This document shows, piece after piece, positions 27,799 to 37,030 of a stretch of 64,000 nt of DNA; position 1 is the first letter of the stretch; each line of letters begins with the position of its first letter. The notes under the pieces are model-generated. The model was given only the letters and a program-made list of their open reading frames with translations, did not search any database and had not been told where the DNA came from. The position numbers were made by a program, and so were the translations under genes. Origin of the DNA: Doris montereyensis (Eukaryota > Mollusca > Gastropoda > Nudibranchia > Dorididae). The stretch spans positions 65,001 through 129,000 of the forward strand of contig JAXRKP010000795.1 in assembly GCA_037039925.1 (NCBI GenBank), in the 5' to 3' direction.

Positions 27799-30700
27799 CA
27801 GAGAGACAGAGAGAGAGGAGGGGAGAAAGAAAGACACCAGCAACAAAACCCTCATCGAAAAGAACGCTTTTGACTACAATGGGTCCTTTTCCCCCGTACG
27901 TGCCACCCCCATACTCCGACTATCTACAGTCACATAGAGCGCCCCACTAGACTAGCAGAAACCTGTGTCGTTATCGATCAATAATTGCTTCGCGGAATAC
28001 AGGACGGGACGGGAGCGGTGGCTGACAAATCTTGAACTCTACTTGAACCTGTGCTATTAATATTATTTTCTCTCTCTCTCGTTTAAATACGTTTTTAGTA
28101 ATACTTTATTGTTATGCTAAGAAGACTGTGCATAGTGGAGACGTAGAGTCACTATCGATGTAATGGACTTCTAAACCTCCCGTATTGCCAATTATCTCTT
28201 TATTTATTAGAACGTAATAAATCATGAAAGCTTATTGATTGCCGGACTTCCTTACACAAGTTTCACTCACGTAAGTCAAAGCAGGTTTTGCTAATGCAAC
28301 CGAATCTACTGTTATTAGATCCCAGATCGAGAAAACATTTTTTTGTCGGATGTAAGGTCACGCAGACCGCAAGTAGTCTCATGATATTCTCACTCTCATT
28401 TAGAGTTACCTATGATTTTTTTTTCCGTGTCTTTTACAGGATAAATGGACGTAGGAATACGTTTTCTTTCACTCCAGATCATAAAACCACGCTTCACGTA
28501 TTTTTCAACTGTTTTTCTCAGTTTTTACTGTGTGTTCATTTGTAGACCATAATTGTTACATAATAATGAAAATCTGAAACCTGCCTCACGTAATCACTGC
28601 AAAAGATAAAAAAATTCTTTGAACAATTCTCTTTCACATGGAATTGAAGAAAACAGAATAAAAGGTCGTTGAGCTGATCTACCTTAAGGTGAAAAAGAAC
28701 CTATTAAAAAGAGGGAAATGCCACAGTCTCAATAGCTGACGTCAAAAAAATATTCACAAAACACAAATTGAAAGCAAATTTCACAATATTATGTTATTTA
28801 TATCTGCGATGTCAAAGCTATACATGGACCAAATGTTAAGAAGATTCATCAATTAGACTTTGAGAAAGATTAATTGAAGAGTTCAAGTTATCATTGGGTC
28901 CCATTTTCTGAAACCTGCCATATATATAAAAACAAAAGATGTAAATATTGACATAAAACAGAAAATTACCTGGACATGAGCAATAGGGACAGCAAGCATA
29001 CTGACAGGCAGTATAGTGGCACCTCCCTGAGATGAAAAAGAAACCAATCTGGGCTGACCTATTGCAGTTATTGTTTGTCCCATAGTAAGCAGGGGTATGC
29101 CAGAACTTGCAATGGGCTGTATTGGAAGTGATGTAGACTTGACAAGAGTTTCTCGCAGTTTAACAACTATCTTTTTCTGTAACAAGGAGGAAAAGAAAAT
29201 GACAATAAAACTTGAAGCCTAGCGGTTCTTTACCATATGAGATCAATTTACAGAGAGTAGGAATAATAAAAACAGCCTCTGGTGAGCTTGAAGACTGATA
29301 AAAACATAGATTAAACTTTTTCTCTCATTCTTTATCAATGAGGGTTTCTCAGGAATATCTTTCAATTTGTCAGAAAATCTATACACTAAACAATTTCACT
29401 TCACATTACATGACTGTAATCCAATGGGCTATGCCGTTCTTTTACTAAATGGCATCAAAATGGGTTCTATTATATATTTATATTACTAATATAATATAAG
29501 CAAATATTAAACAACAATATTCACCTTTCTGATTGAATTCTTTCCGATTTTGGTTATTTATAAAATCTTTTAAACGTTGTCACTCAAGAAAAACAAGAAA
29601 AAAGTTGACGGTATAAAGAAATAAAATACTAAAAGATTGTGCCAGATATTTTCAGATTTAAATCACTTAGTACCCCTCATGACAAATTTTATGAGAAAAA
29701 GAACAAGAAGTCAGAAAAAGATTTGACTTTTTATGATTTAAACATAAAATTACCTGTTCTTCACTGAGCCTCTTTATCTCCTCCTGCACATCACTAAGTC
29801 CTGATTTGTAAGTTGGATTCTGAAGTGACAAAGACAAAAAAGAACCAGAAAACCCAGAAAGGGGTCATAACATCCAAAGAATTCATAAACTGAAATAAGT
29901 GAAATAACCAACAGAAAAGATTTACACGGTTTATTAGTTCTGGACCACAATTTGAATAAAATTTGAACCAGAAAGTCATTAGCACTATAGTGTAATAAAA
30001 CAGACCAAAGTGAGATAAATTCTAGGCCTAAATTTAAATATTATATCCATTCATTCAGATATTTACTTCTGGTGAATATAAAATAGCATAAAAGTAAAGT
30101 CTTCATGTTGTCTTTAAATCACTTCAAAACACCTGAAATCTGCATGCTTCTTAGATCTAGATCTAGATATATATTCTAGAAATAAATTCATGATGGTATA
30201 AGGGCCTATATAATAAAGACAATGCTTCACAAGAGCATAAATACAAACACAAATAAAAAATATATCTTACTGGTTTGTCTCCTTTCATCTTGACCAGCAT
30301 CTGGGGGAAAGAAAAACCAATGGCCTTACATTAATAAGAGAACTAAATCAAAATCCAGCCCGAGAAGTTTCCCAAAGAGAAAATCGATAACCCGAGCAAA
30401 ACAAGACCACAAGTCGGCTAACTTGCGAGGATGCTATGCAGACTAGAAACCATGGCAATCTCATCGATGAACTTTAAATCGTAGCTCTGATTTAGCCTTT
30501 TGTCTTAAATCTAGGAATTCGATTTCAGATACCCCTTGGACTTTTATGAATTAAAATATCAGGAATATAATAAGCAAAAACTACAGAGATTATCAATGCA
30601 ACTTATAGGGCTACATTACAATGAAAAACAACTAACTTTGTCACCCTTTGAATAAGTTTCCTCTCTGCCTGGGGAAGAGATGAAAAAATCAATACTTGGA

Positions 30701-30802
30701 GGGCGACTGCTGGGGTGTCATCAACATGACTTTTCTTACCTGATGATTCAAGATTGCTGCCTTAAGTTTGGTCTGAATCGCGTCCAATTCAACCCTAGAC
30801 AT
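13337..30802 (-). CDS. PHF21A: PHF21A/BHC80-like PHD finger protein, 14 coding exons
   Basis: Vertebrate PHF21A (BHC80) is the PHD-finger subunit of the LSD1-CoREST (BHC) co-repressor complex and binds histone H3 unmethylated at K4; the role here is inferred by homology. Coding exons, in transcription order: 30740-30802, 30271-30300, 29754-29819, 28970-29176, 25848-26600, 24982-25196, 24220-24271, 23762-23838, 23279-23333, 18546-18625, 18034-18183, 17527-17590, 15364-15467, 13337-13963. They total 2543 nt; one added base in exon 6 gives 2544 nt (847 residues), longer than the roughly 680-residue vertebrate protein because exon 5 is expanded. Order: N-terminal coiled coil, Gln/Asn-rich middle with [31 protein letters not shown] finger, VHSYIGKRA, coiled coil, Ser-rich tail. 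The vertebrate AT-hook (GRP core) is not visible. PHF21A and PHF21B share this layout, so the invertebrate gene may be their common orthologue. Confidence 0.92.
14510..14795 (+). mobile_element. tRNA-derived SINE, family B, copy 1
   Basis: Starts with a well preserved class II-type tRNA head: A box GGCCGAGTGGTTAGGC and B box GGGTTCGAATCC. The body contains CCCACTCGACCCAGGTGCAA and GTGATTATTGTCACCTGTTC, ending near CCATAATGGCCTTGAAGG. Minus-strand relatives lie at 32262-32490 and 61615-61805. It sits in intron 13 of the PHF21A-like gene, antisense to it. Confidence 0.88.
15364..15467 (-). CDS. PHF21A: PHF21A-like exon 13 (coiled coil)
   Basis: Two bases complete a Ser codon, then [20 protein letters not shown] followed by [14 protein letters not shown]; acceptor TCCCAG, donor GAAG|GTAAT. 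It is a charged helical segment matching the vertebrate C-terminal coiled coil. Confidence 0.9.
15568..16872. mobile_element. Possible DNA-transposon remnant with short terminal inverted motifs
   Basis: Left end CAACTCACTCACTGCC and right end GGCAGCCAGTGAGTTA are partly complementary, as in piggyBac-like non-autonomous elements. I see no clear TTAA duplication. A 132-codon open frame inside (15672-16070) has no recognisable domain. Confidence 0.3.
17527..17590 (-). CDS. PHF21A: PHF21A-like exon 12
   Basis: 21 codons plus one base, [20 protein letters not shown] then A; acceptor GGCAAG, donor GCAT|GTAAGA. It aligns with vertebrate GTLAIVHSYIAYKAAKEEE. The AG seven bases upstream (TCTCAG) would give the wrong frame, so the downstream AG was chosen. 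Confidence 0.85.
18034..18183 (-). CDS. PHF21A: PHF21A-like exon 11, PHD finger
   Basis: 50 codons containing a complete C4HC3 zinc finger: the ligands fall in DFCAAC, LLMCETC, YHLDC and SCPKC. The HEDFC start and the Met just before the third Cys are retained. In human BHC80 that Met helps exclude methylated H3K4, so reading of unmethylated K4 is inferred. Acceptor GATAG, donor TTA|GTAAGA, phase 0 at both ends. Confidence 0.95.
18546..18625 (-). CDS. PHF21A: PHF21A-like exon 10
   Basis: Two bases complete a Val codon, then [20 protein letters not shown] and NGNSRA; acceptor CCAAG, donor GCA|GTAAG. It is a low-complexity hydrophilic linker before the PHD finger. Phase agreement with both neighbours is the main support. 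Confidence 0.75.
18998..19006. repeat. LINE target-site duplication, 5' copy
   Basis: AACCACTAC, repeated exactly at 22330-22338 after the GATA-type tail of the LINE. Confidence 0.85.
19497..20330 (+). pseudogene. LINE endonuclease domain (broken)
   Basis: Exonuclease-endonuclease-phosphatase fold: [12 protein letters not shown], then [14 protein letters not shown] (the catalytic Glu region), then GVGFLVHKD. After the TGA at 19742 comes [13 protein letters not shown], then a degraded [13 protein letters not shown] block and an [13 protein letters not shown] active-site end (near 20130-20190). It would nick target DNA for target-primed reverse transcription. Frame changes make it non-functional as written. 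Confidence 0.85.
20560..22300 (+). pseudogene. LINE reverse transcriptase and C-terminal region (broken)
   Basis: RT landmarks in order: [16 protein letters not shown] (20845-20895), [15 protein letters not shown] (21035-21080), [17 protein letters not shown] (21135-21185), [13 protein letters not shown] (21240-21280), [13 protein letters not shown] (21418-21456), [11 protein letters not shown] (21541-21575, with the FADD catalytic pair) and [10 protein letters not shown]. The C-terminal part contains [12 protein letters not shown] and [15 protein letters not shown]. Stops and shifts between the blocks prevent continuous translation. Confidence 0.9.
22330..22338. repeat. LINE target-site duplication, 3' copy
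   Basis: AACCACTAC directly after the GATA tail; matches 18998-19006. Confidence 0.85.
23279..23333 (-). CDS. PHF21A: PHF21A-like exon 9
   Basis: 18 codons plus one base, [18 protein letters not shown]; acceptor TTCAG, donor AAAG|GTAAG. It occupies the position of the vertebrate AT-hook but lacks a Gly-Arg-Pro core. The intron that follows carries the full-length LINE. Confidence 0.8.
23762..23838 (-). CDS. PHF21A: PHF21A-like exon 8 (basic RKRRTTANP block)
   Basis: Two bases complete a Glu codon, then [20 protein letters not shown] and GFETN; acceptor ATCAG, donor GTAAGT. [16 protein letters not shown] is the most diagnostic PHF21A/B motif outside the PHD finger. It is strongly basic and probably nuclear-localising. 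Confidence 0.95.
24220..24271 (-). CDS. PHF21A: PHF21A-like exon 7
   Basis: 17 codons plus one base, [17 protein letters not shown]; acceptor TTTAG, donor GAGAG|GTAAAT. It aligns with vertebrate [20 protein letters not shown] and ends in phase 1. Confidence 0.9.
24982..25196 (-). CDS. PHF21A: PHF21A-like exon 6 with apparent 1-nt deletion
   Basis: Begins [20 protein letters not shown] after acceptor TTTCAG and ends at AAG|GTGGGT. It is 215 nt long although both neighbouring junctions demand phase 0. If the six-T run at 25002-25007 (A on the coding strand) had seven bases, the exon would end ISADEKK and join in frame to [10 protein letters not shown] of exon 7. Alternatives are a weak donor TGG|GTTTTT a few bases downstream, or an undetected microexon of length 3n+1. 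Confidence 0.8.
25373..25540. repeat. 59-bp tandem repeat, nearly three units
   Basis: Units start GAGTCCATGAAGTAATCTCT (25373), GAGTCCATGAATTAATTTCT (25432) and GAGTCCAAGAATTAATCTCT (25491). The last is truncated. It lies in intron 5 of the PHF21A-like gene. Confidence 0.93.
25848..26600 (-). CDS. PHF21A: PHF21A-like exon 5 (Asn/Gln-rich)
   Basis: 251 codons, phase 0 at both ends (acceptor AAACAG, donor GTGAGC). The first half is dominated by Asn, Gly, Ile and Leu ([16 protein letters not shown] stretches). It is followed by Ser/Thr-rich sequence and a poly-Gln tract near 25975-25990. The end, [16 protein letters not shown], aligns with vertebrate QPIKVPQFIPPPRLT. The Asn-rich block has no counterpart that I know in vertebrates and accounts for much of the extra length. 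Confidence 0.9.
26805..28880. other. Intron 4 of the PHF21A-like gene, with (GA)n at 27728-27826
   Basis: The intron contains a GA microsatellite of about 100 bp. Around it, 27380-28020 is less AT-rich with several CpGs (for example GGTCCGTCGACCGAGG). That could be a foreign insertion or an internal promoter, but I recognise no transposon or exon. Confidence 0.4.
28970..29176 (-). CDS. PHF21A: PHF21A-like exon 4
   Basis: 69 codons starting [14 protein letters not shown] (compare vertebrate KRVVEQLRKNLIVK) and ending AHVQ; acceptor TTACAG, donor GTAATT. It is rich in Ile, Val, Ser, Pro and Gly, and is probably disordered after the first 15 residues. Confidence 0.9.
29754..29819 (-). CDS. PHF21A: PHF21A-like exon 3
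   Basis: 22 codons, [20 protein letters not shown] then EQ; acceptor TTCAG, donor GTAAT. It continues the heptad-like coiled coil, as in the vertebrate LHELQAKITALSEKQ segment. Confidence 0.9.
30271..30300 (-). CDS. PHF21A: PHF21A-like exon 2 (30-nt microexon)
   Basis: Ten codons, [10 protein letters not shown], between acceptor CCCCCAG and donor GTAAGA. Phase 0 on both sides. The residues match the family LVxxMKxDP pattern, which supports so short an exon. Confidence 0.85.
30740..30802 (-). CDS. PHF21A: PHF21A-like coding exon 1 (start codon)
   Basis: ATG at 30802-30800, 21 codons beginning [20 protein letters not shown], ending in frame at CAG with donor GTAAG. It corresponds to the amphipathic start of human PHF21A. 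This ATG was chosen because the downstream residues align with the family start. A candidate TATA box lies 145 bp upstream. Confidence 0.9.
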
Positions 30803-30947
30803 GGTTCCTCGAATGTAATGTCTATTTCATAAACTTTGATGAATTGTTTATCCTGTAACTCACAACACGGTAACTTGTCAGAGACATCAGCGAGTCAGTC
30901 GCTTGATCATTGAAAGCTCTCTACAACGCGGAGGTAACTTTACGTAC

Positions 30948-30953
30948 TTTATA
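30948..30953 (-). promoter_or_regulatory. Candidate TATA box of the PHF21A-like gene
   Basis: TATAAAG on the minus strand 145 bp upstream of the start codon, with no intervening upstream ATG in a long frame. Position and match are plausible, but no initiator is evident and a spliced 5' UTR is possible. Confidence 0.3.
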
Positions 30954-30954
30954 A

Positions 30955-31827
30955 ATGCTCAATATAATTACGACACTTTTACAAGATAAATTAAAGAAAT
31001 ATCAAATGTTTACATTTTTTCAAAACATAAAAGTCAATCCACTTGTCGTAAGTGAGAACATGATTGTGGTGTTCTATTGACTTTCAACAATACTCTTGTT
31101 CTCTAAGGAACTTGGTTTTGTCCGCGCACTTTTTTTTTAGTGATTAGTGAAAAGTTGAAACACAACCGAGAATAAATTCCTTTTAATTTCTATTGAGAAA
31201 CTCCTTGACTAGTGACTGGAATCATTGTCTGGGAGAGGTTGAAATACTAAGCTACACCACAAAATTTAAGCTTAGATCTAGATCTATATAGATCTACATA
31301 CTGATTTTTTTTTTATATTTCAGTTTAAAAATTTTGTTTCAAAAGAATTTGCACTGATTGAGAAAAAGTCACTTTTCTTTAATTTTTGAAGTACCCCGGT
31401 AGTGGTCATGTCGATTTTTTAGTTGTTGACACATTATTGACAGTGTTATGTGTATAACTTATGGGCTTACATAAATTATCTTTAGTCTCTAGTAATTTAT
31501 GTCTAGTAGTAAAGAAAAATAAGGCTGATTCAAGAGAAAGTCAATTAAGTAATGATATAATGCATCCTGAGTGAGGGAGCATTGATGGCATAGGAGGTTT
31601 TAAGTACACATGTATATATTAGCTGTTCTTGGAAACTATAAATTCAAAGAAGGCGTGAATCCCATTGGACCTGGTTCTGAAATTTTAAAGAAATTCAAAC
31701 TGCATTCTATATTAAATATGTGTCAGTAGTCGACACAATCACATCATTCTGATTTTCAAATCTTAGCTCAGTGTAGTGTAATGAGTATAGACTACTCTGT
31801 AGACTTATATCTGACCATTCCTGTATC

Positions 31828-31922
<95 letters not shown>

Positions 31923-32260
31923 TCAAATGAGCAGAAATCGATAAATGGACAGCGTAATGAAAGTAAAATACTATTATAACGAATACATTATGCAACATGC
32001 CTGTCGTTACACTAAACATACAGTGCATATTGAATCAGGGAGTTGTTTTCGTATCTTCATTCTTCTACGAGATGTTTCATGGGTGTTTTTCTATTTTGTT
32101 AAATTGTAAGTGTTTTCTTTTATTGTTTGATTATAAGTTTCTGATAAAATGTTGATGTCTTATCACATCATTAACGTCATTACATTCGAAGAACAATTGG
32201 TGGAACCAACCATCCCCCCCCAACCCTTTAAAAAAAGTAAATCAATGTAAGTTCCCTCAA
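30955..32260. other. Intergenic, upstream of the PHF21A-like gene
   Basis: AT-rich sequence containing AGATCT palindrome words (31268-31300) and a 90-bp (GA)n microsatellite at 31830-31919. No coding feature seen. Confidence 0.5.
31830..31919. repeat. (GA)n microsatellite
   Basis: About 45 uninterrupted GA units. Confidence 0.98.
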
Positions 32261-32261
32261 T

Positions 32262-32490
32262 CAATCTAAGTTCCCTCAAGGCCATTACGGCACATTGAGT
32301 CGGAGCTTATCCTGGTTTCTATAGCGTTGAACGGAACAGGTGATAATAATCACCTTCTGGACAGGACGCTTGTTTGACACATGTTGTTTAATCCCAAGCT
32401 AGTATTTGTACCTATTTGCACCTGGGTCGAGTGTGGAAAATACGTGTTAAATGTCTTTCGCAAGGAACGCAGCGTCAGAATTAGTTTTAC
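32262..32490 (-). mobile_element. SINE family B, copy 2 (head truncated)
   Basis: Read on the minus strand: TTTCCACACTCGACCCAGGT, then the GTGATTATTATCACCTGTTC hairpin motif, then the end CCGTAATGGCCTTGAGGG. The tRNA head is missing or very degraded. Confidence 0.8.
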
Positions 32491-32559
32491 GTACCGGGAA
32501 ATGTAAAATTTTAATTGTTATTTACTTTTACCAAAGGGTTAAAAGCCCAGTAGCTATAA

Positions 32560-33225
32560 TTGCTTACGATATGTGACTGCCCATGTTCCTGTTTGATTGG
32601 TGTTCTTCGATGATCCATATTAGGTCCTATTCTTTATACACTCTAAATTGTGCCTCTGGTACAAGTTATTTCCTCCTTGACATAAATTATCATATTACCG
32701 TATGCAGGCGATACGCAATTTTATAAAGCATCCGCCCCACGCAATGCTCTGTCTCTGTCATCAGACATGGAGCATTGCTGCATATTTATCAATGAAATAC
32801 TGGTTGCAAGATCATAAATTAAAGCTAAGTGAAAGCAAAACTGAATTATTGGTATGTGCCACAGAGCAGAAAAAGGAAAAAGAAAAGAAATTTAAACATG
32901 AAATCCATTACGATAGCTGGTATTAGTGGTAACAACATTCCTTCCACACCTAAGGCAAAGAATATTGGCTTATAACATCACAAACAATATAAATTGAGAA
33001 CTACCCAAGATTGTTGAAATGAAACAATATCTGCCTCCCAGTCTTTCACAATAGTTACATGTGCCCCAGTGTTATCAAGGTTAGATTATTGCAACTCGTT
33101 GCTCGTGAGCCTCCCTAATTCTCTGATAGATAAACTTCAACAAGTGAAAAAATAGATCAGTCAGGCTGGTTCTCTTAGTTTTTGTCTTAGTTGATGGAGT
33201 TTACATCCACTGTAGCATTTTATTG
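32560..33225 (+). mobile_element. CR1/L2-type LINE fragment, reverse transcriptase
   Basis: Broken frames give SILGPILYTLNCASG, then YAGDTQFY (the RT YADD box with the first Asp replaced by Gly), then LQDHKLKLSESKTELLV and LSRLDYCNSLLVSLPNSLID. These blocks are in the order and spacing of CR1/L2/jockey-like RTs. Frameshifts and the altered catalytic Asp show a dead copy. Confidence 0.85.
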
Positions 33226-33900
33226 TAATCTCTTATGCATGAAACTTCGGTCGACTGATATAGAGTAATGTAAAATCGATAATTAGTTATATAGATTAGG
33301 TTTTATATACATATAATGCATGTATTGGTGTAAGGGTTAACTAAAAACACATTGGCCGTTTCAAATGTACCATATTATGTAGATAGGAGGAGAGTGAATG
33401 CCAAAAATACTTAAGATACGAAACGAAGTAAAACAAATTTTTGCACACACGATGTTGCATGTACAATGCATCCATGATCAATTCTGGCAGCCTAATTCCC
33501 ACATTCCACCAGTCAACAATGTCATACTACATGTAACTGAGAGATCCTTACATCTTAAAACAGTTCAATCACCTTCCGGACAGGACTTATAGAGCTACAT
33601 GTACATAGAATTGAGGTTTAGAAAAGAATCCAATATTGCCCAGACTTCTAAGCAATGTTTGTCATGCACTGTATGGTTGTGTGACTACAAATGTTCACAT
33701 TTTCTTCAGCCTCTCATTTTGTCTTTATGCTTCGTACCTCAACATATTGTCTCCATACATCTTTGTTGCTTGCTGTGGTGCTCTTCTTGTCCTTGTTCTT
33801 TCCTTGTCCGCTATTATTCTCCCTCTTATTTTTGGTTGTCCTGTCCTTTGTTTTCTTTCTGGTGTATATTATAGTGTTTCTCTCAGCACCAGTATCAGAT
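33226..33900. other. Intergenic, no gene recognised
   Basis: AT-rich, then T-rich sequence leading into the CT microsatellite. The open frames here are extended mainly by the repeat and have no domain. Confidence 0.45.
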
Positions 33901-33907
33901 GTAAACT

Positions 33908-34229
<322 letters not shown>

Positions 34230-34795
34230 ACAGACAGACAGACATACACATACACACACACGAAGGAAAAGAAAAGAAATAAAGACATTTCAGGTAAGTA
34301 AATACGGGGGTACAAACATTCAACCTCCTGCTGATAAGGCCAGTATTATCAGGATCACCAACGTTTTCCATCCATTGAGATCAATCTAAAATACGATAAA
34401 TAAGATATACAAATTTAATATGAAAGCATGCGTAACAACTTATAATAACACTGGCCGTACGTGTTGTGATCGTTACAGAAGCCTTGAATTAATATCGGGT
34501 TGAACACAGTCTTACAGTTAGTCCAACAAACGAACATAATTATAATAGACTTGCGTTATGTGAAGTCAGAAGATCCTTTGATAATCCTGTCGGTGCCAGG
34601 GTTTAAAGCAGACTGAGTCGTGACTTAGACTTATACCCTTCTGAGCCAAATCGTACATAACACATCATGCATCACGCAACAGGTTATTGTTGTTTGTTTT
34701 TACTAATTTGAACTACAAAAGATTCTTGAAATGCACATAGTACACACGAGACATTGATTAATTGAATTATTTCGTCAGTCTCTAGTGACTTTGAG

Positions 34796-34985
34796 TAGGA
34801 ACTCGGTAGTCTAGAGGCAGGGTGTCCGCCTCTCAACCAAACGGTCATGGGTTCGAGCTCCGGCAGGTTGAAATGTTTTTCTCAAGTTTTTCGAGTATGG
34901 TAATCCGGGCAGCACCAAAAAATCCTACCAAAACCCCCGAGATCACCTTAGTTGTGGATGTGGGTAAAAAATAAAATCAATTAAA
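34796..34985 (+). mobile_element. SINE family A, copy 2 (internally deleted)
   Basis: Good tRNA-like head: ACTCGGTAGTCTAGAGGC and CATGGGTTCGAGCTCC. The central TAGTCCCATCGGAGACGG block is missing, and the copy jumps from CTCAAGTTTTTCGAG to CCGGGCAGCACC before the standard tail TTAGTTGTGGATGTGGGTAA. Confidence 0.88.
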
Positions 34986-35025
34986 ATCTTGTGTCGTTGG
35001 ATTCTTCATCCTGCCCACGGTGCGG

Positions 35026-35325
35026 ATGACTCGGTAGTCCAGGGGCAAGATATCGCCATCTCAACCAAAAGGTCGTGGGTTCATCAAGGTTGAACTATTT
35101 TCGCGAGTTTTTTTCAAATAAAATCGTCCTCTCTGATCCAGGTAGGTGGATCGACACCTAGTCCCATCGGAGACGGGCGAAAAGAGGCTCCATGTGTAAA
35201 TTACAGCAATCTGTGCATGTTAAAAATCATGTGGCTATTTACAGAACAGTCCGGGCAAAATTAAACATCCTACCAAAACCCTGAGATCACGTTTGTTGTG
35301 GATGTGCGTAAAAATCAAATCAAAT
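35026..35325 (+). mobile_element. SINE family A, copy 3
   Basis: Head ACTCGGTAGTCCAGGGGC with a shortened B box, body GATCCAGGTAGGTGGATCGA, CACCTAGTCCCATCGGAGAC and AACAGTCCGGGC, and tail TTGTTGTGGATGTGCGTAA with ATCAAATCAAA. It lies about 40 bp downstream of copy 2 in the same orientation. Confidence 0.9.
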
Positions 35326-35574
35326 TTAAAAAAAAACATACAGTGCGGTAGACTCAAAGTGATGATAAACCCTGTAAATTGGAAAGAGATGCAACAAAAG
35401 ATACAAGATGTTGGAACCATGGGAAGCGGTGATAGGGGCTGGTGGAGAGGGGAGGATGAAAAGGGAGCGGGGAGAGGTTGGGGACAAATTCGAATGTCGG
35501 CCTCTTACACGATATACACATCTACAACTTCTGTCCTATCGACATGAATACGTCATGTATCAACATATACTTTA

Positions 35575-35638
35575 ATACATACGTTCATAACATAGGTATC
35601 CATCCATACGTCCATCCATACATCTATACATGCATACA

Positions 35639-35670
<32 letters not shown>

Positions 35671-35708
35671 CATACATACATACATACATACATACATACA
35701 TACATACA

Positions 35709-35740
<32 letters not shown>

Positions 35741-35925
35741 CATGCATACATACATACATACATACATCCGTACATACATACATACATACATACATACATC
35801 ATACATACATCCGTACATACATACATACATACATAGACACATACATACATACATACATACATACATACATACATACATACATACATACATACATCCGTAC
35901 ATACATACGTACCTACATACATACC
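35575..35925. repeat. (CATA)n microsatellite, left block
   Basis: About 350 bp of CATA tetranucleotide with occasional CCGT or CATG variants. The Tyr-Ile-His-Thr and Met-Tyr-Val-Cys frames are artefacts. Confidence 0.97.
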
Positions 35926-36450
35926 ATGATTCTAGACCTAAGTACCTAACTGAACTTTTACGTGAAAAGAGCCCCATAACAAATTTGCGCTCCTCCAATG
36001 ACACAATTTTAGAACTTCCAAGAATGTGTCTAAAATCCTATGGTGAGCGAGCTTTTTAATTCTCTGCCTCAAAAGTTTGGAACAGTCTGCCTCGGGAGAC
36101 CAAATCGAAGGAAACCCTTAAATCTTTCAAAAAGCCTTTGAAACATCACCTAGTTTTGAATGCATACCCATCAAATTTATTGTACATGTATTGTTAATAA
36201 ATAGCTTAAGTTCTATCATGTAATTATTTTTATTTTTTGTACTTTACGCCTCTTGTAATTTTATTTTAATTATTTATTTCCGCTTGCAGCAATTTTTTAT
36301 ATACTTTTCTTGTATTGAAATCAGATTTTATTTCATTGACATTCTTTAAGTGTTGTCTGTACTATGACATGTCACTGTAAAACGCTCAGAGGTTGATCTA
36401 GTGTTGATGATGAGTGCTATAGAAATGTATCTTATTATTATTATTATTAT
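35926..36450 (+). mobile_element. L2/CR1-type LINE 3' end
   Basis: The first 240 bp encode the LINE C-terminus: RPKYLTELLREKSPITNLRS, then ILELPRMCLKSYGERAF, a frame break, then KVWNSLPRETKSKETLKSFK and HHLVLNAYPSN. A 3' UTR follows, ending GAGTGCTATAGAAATGTATC plus (ATT)n. It is flanked on both sides by CATA arrays, so it probably inserted into one array. Confidence 0.88.
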
Positions 36451-36452
36451 AC

Positions 36453-36755
36453 ATCCGTACATACATACATATACACATACGTACCTACGTACCTAATACC
36501 TACATACATATACACATACGTACATACATACATACATACATATATACACATACGTACATACATTCATGTACACATACGTACATACATACATATACACATA
36601 CATACATACATACATATACACATATACATACATACATATACACATACGTACATATATACATATACACATACGTACATACATACATATACACATACATACA
36701 TACATACATACAATCATACACATACATACATACATACATAAATACATACATGCAT
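36453..36755. repeat. (CATA)n microsatellite, right block
   Basis: Irregular CATA/CGTA/TACA repeats of about 300 bp continuing the array interrupted by the LINE 3' end. Confidence 0.96.
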
Positions 36756-36777
36756 GCGGGACAGACGGGGTGTGACG

Positions 36778-37030
36778 CCAACGCTTGAACAGTTTTCTCT
36801 AGTTTTTTTCGAGAAAAGTCTACCCCTCTGGTCCAGGTAGGTAAACCGACACCTAGTCCCATCGGAGATGGCCGATAAAAAGGAAGTCCCGTGTGCAGAT
36901 CACAACACTATATGCACATAAAAGGTCCTTTGGTTGTTTACATGGCAGTCGGGGCAAAATTTCAAAATCCTACCAAAAACCCCGAAATCACCTTAGTTGT
37001 GGATGTGGGTAAATTAAAATCAAATCAACC
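36778..37030 (+). mobile_element. SINE family A, copy 4 (tRNA head lost)
   Basis: Begins within the body (ACGCTTGAACAGTTTTCTC), then TGGTCCAGGTAGGTAAACCG, CACCTAGTCCCATCGGAGAT and the tail TTAGTTGTGGATGTGGGTAA. The CATA array lies where the head should be. Confidence 0.88.

Noticed and set aside
35478..36862. Tyr-Ile-His-Thr and Met-Tyr-Val-Cys open frames
   Set aside because: Readings of the CATA tetranucleotide array on either strand, not proteins.
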